From: Bog-473 sp963850095
GTDB lineage: Bacteria; Actinomycetota; Acidimicrobiia; Acidimicrobiales; RAAP-2
Assembly: GCA_963850095.1 (NCBI GenBank)
Contig: CAWKJX010000003.1
Span: 62,001 to 126,000, forward strand
DNA: 64,000 nt
Direction: 5' to 3'
In this document: positions 57,722 to 64,000 of the stretch, one piece after another
Layout of the letters: each line of letters begins with the position of its first letter
Numbering within the stretch: position 1 is the first letter of the stretch
Program-made: the position numbers and the translations under genes
The notes under the pieces: model-generated
Told to the model about the DNA's origin: nothing
Seen by the model: the letters and a program-made list of their open reading frames with translations, nothing else
Databases searched by the model: none

Positions 57722-58595
57722 ATGCATTATGTCCCGATCAGGTGCCTGGAGCTTCCGCTGACAGCCTCGCCAGACGATGAGCTGGCTCGTGATCTGGCCC
57801 GAGCGGCCGGCGAGCGGCTGCTCGCGCTTCGGGCCGGCGGATACGGGCCGGACTCGGGGTATTCAGATGCCCACAGCCTGCGCAAAGCTGGCGATCTGAT
57901 GTCACACGACTTCCTCGCGGCCGAGCTGGCTAGGCTACGGCCGGGCGATGCGGTGCTGTCAGAGGAGGGCAAAGATGACCCCGCGCGGCTGGCCGCCAGC
58001 AGGGTCTGGATCGTCGACCCGCTCGATGGCACCAGGGAGTTCGGCGAACTCGACCGATCCGATTGGGCAGTGCACGTGGCTCTGTGGGAGAACGGCGACC
58101 TGACGGCCGGAGCGGTCGCATTGCCGGCCCAGGGTCGGGTGCTCAGCACCGCGGGTGCCATGGATCAAGCTCCGGCTGGCGAGCCGACCGCACCGTTGCG
58201 GATACTGGTCAGCCGGTCGCGCCCACCGGCCTTCGTACAGCGCCTCGCGGATCATCTTGGCGCCGTGCTGGTACCGATGGGGTCGGCTGGTGCCAAGGCG
58301 GCAGCTGTGATTCAGGGTGAAGCAGACGCTTACGTGCACGACGGCGGCCAGTACGAGTGGGACTCGGCCGCGCCGGTCGCAGTCGCGCTGTGCGGCCGGG
58401 CTGCATGCCTCGAGGGTCGACGGCTCCAGGCTTGTCTACAACCAGGCTGACCCGTCGGTTCCGGATATCCTGATCAGCCCGGCCAACCTAGCGCCGACCC
58501 TGCTCGCGGCAATCAGCGATGTCCGGCCAGCCGCAGTGCATGGCCGGCCAGTCCCAGCCCACCCGTCGATGCCCAGTGACCCGGAGCCCTTGTGA
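57722..58595 (+). CDS. cysQ: CysQ-like 3'(2'),5'-bisphosphate nucleotidase, one frame break
   Basis: Inositol-monophosphatase-fold enzyme that removes the 3'-phosphate from PAP/PAPS and recycles the by-product of sulfate reduction. About 290 residues. Lithium-sensitive phosphatase motifs: DAVLSEEGKDD (metal Glu), WIVDPLDGTREFGE, and the C-terminal GGQYEWDSAAPVAVA with a late Asp. The frame breaks at about 58397 (TGTGCGGCCGGGC); the tail after it, LHASRVDGSRLVYNQADP, matches the family. It is immediately upstream of cysD (TGATG), which supports the CysQ role over plain inositol phosphatase. The first 15 residues are uncertain. Confidence 0.85.
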
Positions 58596-59516
58596 TGGCA
58601 CACCCACGCAGCGACTACCTGCTGTCCCAGCTCGACGTGCTGGAAGCGGAGTCGATTCATATCTTCCGCGAGGTCGCTGCTGAATTCGAGCGGCCAGTGC
58701 TGCTGTTTTCCGGCGGCAAGGACTCGATCGTGATGCTGGCGCTGGCTGAGCGGGCCTTCTGGCCGGCCCGGATCCCGTTCCCGGTTATGCACGTAGATAC
58801 TGGCCACAATTTCGCCGAGGTGCTCGACTACCGGGATCGGCGGGTCGCCGAGCTCGGGGCCCGGCTGGTTGTGGCCTCGGTCCAGGAGGCCATCGACGCT
58901 GGCAAGGTCGTCGAGGAGACCGGCAGGTGGGCGAGCCGAAACCGGCTGCAGACCACCGCCTTGCTCGACGCCATCGCTGAAAACCGGTTCGACGCGGCCT
59001 TTGGCGGCGCGCGGCGCGATGAGGAGCGGGCCAGGGCTAAGGAGCGGGTGTTTTCGTTCCGGGACGAGTTCGGTCAGTGGGACCCGAAGAACCAGCGGCC
59101 CGGAACTATGGAACGTCTATAACACGAGGATCCGCCGTGGCGAGCACATCCGGGTCTTCCCGCTGTCCAACTGGACCGAGCTGGACATCTGGCATTACAT
59201 CGAGAGAGAGCAGCTGGAGATCCCGTCCATCTACTTCGCGCACAGTCGGACTGTGTTCGAGCGAGACGGCATATTGCTGGCCGACAATGAGTTCGTCACA
59301 AGAGCCGACGACGAGCCGCTGTTCGACGCCATGGTTCGGTACCGAACGGTCGGCGACATGACCTGTACTGGCGCGGTGCCCTCGACCGCTGCCACGGTGG
59401 CGGAGGTGATCGCAGAGATTGCAGTCACCCGGATTACCGAACGCGGCCAGACGCGCGCCGACGATCGGTCTAGCGATTCGGCCATGGAAGACCGCAAGCG
59501 GGAAGGCTACTTCTGA
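58595..59516 (+). CDS. cysD: Sulfate adenylyltransferase small subunit, one frame break
   Basis: ATP-sulfurylase subunit that forms adenosine 5'-phosphosulfate with CysN. About 307 residues. PP-loop LLFSGGKDSIVML, HVDTGHNFAEVLDYRD, FGGARRDEERARAKER and LSNWTELDIWHYIERE are canonical. Frame breaks at about 59099, after DPKNQRPG/ELWNVYN (one base extra in GGCCCGG). ATG 58595 overlaps the cysQ stop by one base. Its stop overlaps cysN the same way (TGATG), so cysQ-cysD-cysN is one operon. Confidence 0.92.
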
Positions 59517-60824
59517 TGGCGGGAACGAACGCGGACCTCAGCCCGGCAGAGACCGTCCGGCATATGGATATCCTGCGCCTCGCCACGGCAGGCTCCGTGG
59601 ATGACGGCAAGAGCACGCTCATCGGCCGTCTGCTATTCGACTCCAAGTCGATCTTCGAGGACCAGCTGGCGGCACTCGAGCGGACCAGCAAAGAGCGCGG
59701 CGAGGATTACACGAATCTCGCGCTGCTCACCGACGGGCTGCGCGCGGAGCGTGAGCAGGGCATCACCATCGACGTTGCTTACCGCTATTTCGCTACGCCG
59801 AGACGCAAGTTCATCATCGCGGACACCCCAGGGCACATCCAGTACACGCGAAACATGGTGACCGGAGCTTCGACCGCGGACCTGGCCATCGTGCTCGTCG
59901 ATGCGCGGAACGGGCTGACCGAGCAGAGCCGCAGGCACGCCTTCCTCACCACGTTGCTGCGCGTTCCGCACCTGGTACTTGCCGTGAACAAGATGGATCT
60001 AGTCGACTACAGCGAGGACCGTCTTCGAGCGGATCGAGGAGGAGTTCACCGCTTTCGCAGCCAAGCTGGAGATCGGCGACCTCACCTTCATTCCCATCTC
60101 GGCTCTGCATGGCGACAACGTAGTGCAGCGCTCTGTCAACATGCCGTGGTATGACGGACCGTCACTTCTGCACCATCTCGAGCACGTGCACATCGCCTCG
60201 GATCGCAACCTGATCGACGTCAGGTTCCCGGTCCAGTACGTCATCCGGCCGCACCAGGCGACCGACCCCGAGCTGCACGACTATCGCGGTTACGCGGGCC
60301 AGGTGGCGGGCGGCGTGCTCAAGCCCGGAGATGAGATCATGCACCTGCCCTCGGGGCTGACGACGACCATCGAGCGGATCGATACGGCCAGGGGGCCAGT
60401 ACCGGAGGCGTTCCCGCCCATGTCGGTCACGCTGTTGCTGGCCGACGATCTGGACGTGTCCCGCGGTGACATGTTCTGCCGACCTCACAACCGGCCCGCC
60501 GCTACCCAGGACATCGAGGCGATGCTGTGCTGGATGAGCGACGCGCGGCCGCTGACGCCGGGGAGTCGGCTGATCGTCAAGCACACCACCAGGACGGTCA
60601 AGGCGATCGTCCGCGACCTGCATTACCGGCTGGATGTCAATACCCTGCACCGGGACGAGAACGCCGGGCAGCTCGGACTTAACGAGATCGGCCGCGTGAC
60701 GTTCCGGGTTACCCAGCCCCTGTTCTGCGACCCGTACTCGCGCAACAGGCTAACTGGCGGCCTGATTCTGATTGATGAGGCCACCAGCGCGACCGTCGGC
60801 GCAGCCATGATTACCGACAACTGA
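59516..60824 (+). CDS. cysN: Sulfate adenylyltransferase large (GTPase) subunit, one frame break
   Basis: GTPase that drives APS formation. About 436 residues, without the fused APS kinase (CysC) found in some actinobacteria. G1 TAGSVDDGKSTLIG, G3 DTPGH, G4 NKMD; the switch region GLRAEREQGITIDVAYR is conserved. The frame breaks at about 60022 (GAGGACCGTCTTCGAG) and resumes as VFERIEEEFTAFA. The C-terminal beta-barrel domains are complete to VGAAMITDN. It is the last gene of the cys operon. Confidence 0.92.
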
Positions 60825-61848
60825 TCCGGACCCGCCTATGGCCGTGATGGACGTGTCTCCTGGCAGGGAGCGCGGCCAGAAGCATGCTGCGAGAAGGACA
60901 AGGAGCAGCCCGGTGTTCGGGTCGGTTCCTTGTCCGGTGAAGATTCCGCCAAGTCCCTCGGCTATCCATATCAGCAGGCTAGCGCGACAGCAGTCACCAC
61001 TGCGGGCCGGGCAAGCCGCTGCGTGAGCATTCCGATGGCGGCAAAGGCGCAGAGCGAGGCAAGAACGATGGAGATCTCAAGGCCTCGCTGGCCAGCTAGG
61101 CTTGAGAGGCCATTCATGATGGCCGTGATCCATCCGGGCTGACCGTCGGTGACTGAGAACATCTGAGCGATAGCGGCTGGCGATCGGTTTGCCGGGAGCA
61201 AGAGGAAGTAGCAAAAGCTCCCCCAGAGGGCGAGCCAGAGGAAATACGCCCCTCTGCGCCCGAGCGGCCCGGACGTGGCCGGCGACGACGGCTGCCGTGC
61301 GCAGCTTCGGGGTCTGCTGGCCACAGGAGGAGCGCGAGGAGAGCGTAAAGAATCACGCCACCGGGCAACCCTGCAAGCGGTGATGAGCCGGTGAATATCC
61401 CGCCCAGGCTCTCGCCGAACCACCAGACGGCGAGAGGCCCAGACTACCGAGGCAGCCAGCGCGAACTTGCGGGTGCGCGGCACGAGAATCCCGACAGCGA
61501 TGAGCAACTGGATGGTGGCGAAGAGCGCGTTGTAAAGGACAATGTGCCGAAGCATCAGCTCGCTGGCCCAGGTAACGGAGCTGGCGACGAAAGCGGGACT
61601 GCCCGCCGTGCTCGGCTCGATGACCTGGGTGACGAAGAACGGCCCGAACATGAAGGGCTGATACTGCAGGCCGGCGTCCAGCAGCCATACGAGCCCGAGG
61701 CAGATTTGCAGGGCCCGGCGGCCCGGGAACGGGCGCCGCCCGGGTCTGATCGCCAGGCACACGAATGCGGCAGCAGCTCCCAGCGCAATCGGAGCCTGGG
61801 CGCGGCCGCGGAGTGCATCAGGACCGACTCAGCCGGGTAATCCGGCAT
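60750..61848 (-). CDS. Polytopic membrane protein (DoxX-like) with duplicated GGIFTG motif, several frame breaks
   Basis: About 365 residues rebuilt from at least three frames. Possible start ATG 61848 with an early indel, because a membrane segment (APIALGAAAAFVCLAI) precedes the first in-frame GTG 61762. Hydrophobic segments include ICLGLVWLLDAGLQYQPFMF, VLYNALFATIQLLIAVGILV and YFLWLALWGSFCYFLLLP. A motif WFGESLGGIFTG followed by VILYALLALLLWP occurs in the middle and again near the end as WIAEGLGGIFTG then LLLVLLAACFWP, which suggests an internal duplication. Breaks at about 61800, 61440, 61270 and 60972. The 3' boundary is uncertain; the best frame ends at 60750, 75 nt inside cysN. Function not known. 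Confidence 0.5.
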
Positions 61849-62186
61849 CGCTGGACGGCATCGGTGGTCAGCACTTTGCGGCCCAGCTCGGCGGACGTGT
61901 TGGCGGCGACCAAGCCGGTGACCGTAACGTGCGTGCAGCCGGGTCCGGCTGCCTGCCCGGCGCTGAGGGCCACGTCGACGGCATAGCGGCGGGGCTGCGT
62001 CGTGGCATTGCTGACGTTGACGCGGACCCAGACCTCATCGTGATATTTGCCGCTGGCATGGATGGCGTAATTGGTACAGCTCACGCCGGTTGAGGGCGGG
62101 CCGTGTGGTCGAGCCGCCACATGCGCTCACGCGCTCGCCGCGCCGACCGTGACGAGGCCGGCCGCCAGCCAGATAGCGCATGACAC
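61818..62186 (-). CDS. Small secreted hypothetical protein, one frame break
   Basis: About 120 residues. GTG 62186 begins a short hydrophobic signal (SCAIWLAAGLVTVGAASA). The frame then breaks at about 62120 and the mature part follows: SCTNYAIHASGKYHDEVWVR, VNVSNATTQPRRYAVDV, PGCTHVTVTGL. Beta-rich, with two Cys that could form a disulfide. Resembles small exported proteins of streptomycete-type actinobacteria with an immunoglobulin-like fold, but I cannot name a family. Confidence 0.5.
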
Positions 62187-62202
62187 ATTCCGATGACCCT
62201 CC

Positions 62203-64000
62203 TCATGACTTGAACACCACCGTGGCCATCTCCCAGATGGTCGCGGCTCCCGTCGAGACGCTGGGGGCAGGGCGTGGCACCCTGGCCCACGACGGCGTCC
62301 TCGACGAACAACTCGATATCGCCGGTCGGCGACACGTTGACCCGGCTCGTGTAGCCGGGGCCGCCGGTGAGCGTGTCGTCGAAACCGGAGTCCGCGTAGA
62401 ACCCGACGGACAGCTCATTCGGGGCCGTGGTGGCCGGCGTCGAGCCGGAGCTACGGCCGCGCCGTTGTCGTGGTGCCGGTGGCCGACGCCATCTGGTCGA
62501 CGGCCGCGGTGCCTGCGGCTGTCGACAGGCCGGAGTACTCGAGCACGGCGATGCCCATATCGGCCTTGGCAGACGGCTTGGCCATGATCGTCGGCTTTGT
62601 GCCGCCGCTTTGGGTGATCGGGGCTGTCCACACGCTGAGTTGCGTGCCGTCGGAGGCCGTCGCGGTGGTCAGCTCGGTGAAGGTGTCGCCGGCTGAGTCG
62701 GTGACGCTGGAGATGGTGGCATGGCCCGAACTCCAGTCGGCCACCTCGACAACGAGCCGGTTGCCGGTCGTGACGTTGGCTGGCATCGTGACCGAGATGC
62801 TCGTCTTGGCCGATCCGTGCGCGCTCACCTGCTGCACGAACGCCGGCGCGACTGCCGCCGTCGGCGTCACAGGCTGCGACGGCGCGGACGCCGGCCCGGT
62901 GCCGACAGCGTTAGTAGCGGAGACAGTGAAGGTGTAGGCGTCGCCGTTGGTCAGTCCGGTGACGCTGGCCGTCGTCGCCGGCGGGCTGCCGGCACCTGGG
63001 TCGGGGTCTGGGCGACGCCAGCGAGATACGGCGTGATCGTGTACATCGTGATCGGGCTGCCGCCATTGGCCGGCGCGGACCAGCTGACGGTTGCGGACTG
63101 GTTGCCTGCGGTCGCGGTCACGTTTGCCGGGCGCCCGGCGCTGTGGGCGCGGTCGGGTGACCTGGCTGGACGGCGCCGATGCCGGTCCGGTCCCGACGCT
63201 GTTGGTGGCGGGACCGTGAAGGTGTAGACGGTGCCGTTGGTCAGACCGGTGACCGAGGCGCTGGTCGCGGGCGGGCTGCCGGTGATGACCGTAGGCGTCT
63301 GCGGCAGTCGTGCCGATGTACGGCGTGACGGTGTAGGAGGTGATCGGGCTGCCGCCGTTCGCGGGCGCGGTCCAGGTGACGATGGCGGACTGGTTTCCTG
63401 CCGTGGCTGTCACGCCGGTCGGGCGCTGCCGGCGCGGTAGGCGGGGCCTGGCTGCCGGACTTGAACACCACGGTGGCCATCTCCCAGATCGTCTTGGCGC
63501 CGGTGCCCACGCTGGCCGCTGGCGTAGCGCCGGCTCCGACGACCTGGTCCTCGGCCAGGAGCTCCATGTCGTCGGTATCGGAGATGTTGGTCCTGGCGGT
63601 GTAGCCGGACCCGGCGGTCAGGGTGTCACCGAAGCCCGAGTCTGAGTAGAAGCCGACGGCCAGCTCGTTGCCGGCGCGTCGTGGCGGCGGTCGGCCCGGA
63701 GGAGACGGACCCGGCGCTGGACGTCGTGCCGGAGGCGCTGGCCTGCTGGTCGACCGCCGCTGTGCCGGCCGCGGTCGACAGGCCGCTGTACTCCAGCGTG
63801 GTAATCGCCGCGGACGCGGCAGACGAGAACTTCGCGGTCACCGTCGGGTCGTTGCCGGCCCCTGCGGTGATCGGTGCGGTCCAGACGCTCTGCTCGGTCT
63901 GGTCCGGGCCGGTGAAGTGGCTCACCTCGGTGAACGTGTCGCCGGCCGAGTCGGTCACGCTCGACGTCGTGGCGTTCGAACTGCTCCAGACGCCGACCTC
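62203..64000 (-). CDS. Secreted protein with Fn3 domains and two copies of a beta-sandwich module, N-terminus beyond the window, many frame breaks
   Basis: At least 590 residues. From N to C: module 1 (nt about 64000-63450), two fibronectin type III domains (about 63440-63160 and 63150-62870), then module 2 (about 62850-62203). The modules share SVTDSAGDTFTE, LEYSGLSTAAGTAAVDQ and the ending IWEMATVVFKS. The Fn3 domains show WTAPANGGSPITSYTVTP and ASVTGLTNG followed by YTFTV. Frame breaks at about 63680, 63437, 63290, 63150, 63000, 62455 and 62265. Domain style suggests an extracellular carbohydrate- or surface-binding protein. A modular hydrolase is possible if a catalytic domain lies upstream. 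Confidence 0.65.

Noticed and set aside
60838..61026. Plus-strand short frame after cysN
   Set aside because: It is antisense to the conserved end of the membrane protein gene and has no coding character.

Overview
The window is high-GC (about 65-70%), gene-dense DNA from an actinobacterium. I infer an uncultured member of Acidimicrobiia or a close relative. The reasons are: actinobacterial gene types (a Kgd-type 2-oxoglutarate enzyme, a PafB-PafC fusion, CofC and a Ddn-like protein of F420 metabolism, a DUF222-HNH protein, IpdF/FadD3 steroid-ring enzymes), frequent GTG starts, and many genes with a TANNNT box 6-8 nt upstream of the start codon and no Shine-Dalgarno, the signature of leaderless transcription. 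No rRNA, tRNA or CRISPR array was seen.

Layout. 0-3.6 kb: HIP (steroid C/D ring) catabolism, with a partial ipdF, fadD3 and a zinc alcohol dehydrogenase. 3.7-11.6 kb: a sugar nucleotidyltransferase, dxs with an MFS transporter, an FlK-like thioesterase divergent from a tldD-tldE pair, and an FmdB-type zinc ribbon. 11.7-20 kb: moaC, a DUF222-HNH protein, an acyl-CoA carboxylase subunit, an Erm-like rRNA methylase, a CtaG-type protein, pafBC and a Ddn-like protein. 20.1-24 kb: a probable remnant of a conjugative element (helicase-less MobF relaxase convergent with a VirD4/TraG-type coupling protein, then a 48-55% GC stretch and an orphan histone-H1-like gene). 24-32.7 kb: cofC/gpsA divergent pair, class III cyclase, GH38 mannosidase, acyl-CoA synthetase, small proteins, rnhB. 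32.8-38.9 kb: an oligopeptide-type ABC importer with two ATPase domains in one gene. 39-47.4 kb: a DMT permease, an alpha/beta hydrolase, kgd, a NYN-S1 ribonuclease with histone-like tails, a FabZ-like dehydratase and xthA.

47.8-56.2 kb is the most unusual part: an operon of three prepilin-type proteins. The middle one (about 2,000 residues) joins a type IV prepilin N-terminus to seven copies of one Ig-like repeat, seven copies of a second (Big_1-like) repeat and a terminal beta-rich module. It looks like a giant adhesin mounted on a pilus or pseudopilus.

At about 56.22 kb the third pilin gene breaks off inside an IPT/TIG-like domain and runs straight into a DyP peroxidase gene that lacks its first codons. 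From there on (DyP, cysQ-cysD-cysN, a polytopic membrane protein, secreted Fn3 proteins) the gene types change. This is either a recombination junction or a chimeric assembly.

About 25 reading-frame breaks are scattered through otherwise intact genes, many in G/C runs or short repeats. I read most of them as sequence errors, so the broken genes are annotated over their full span with the break positions given.
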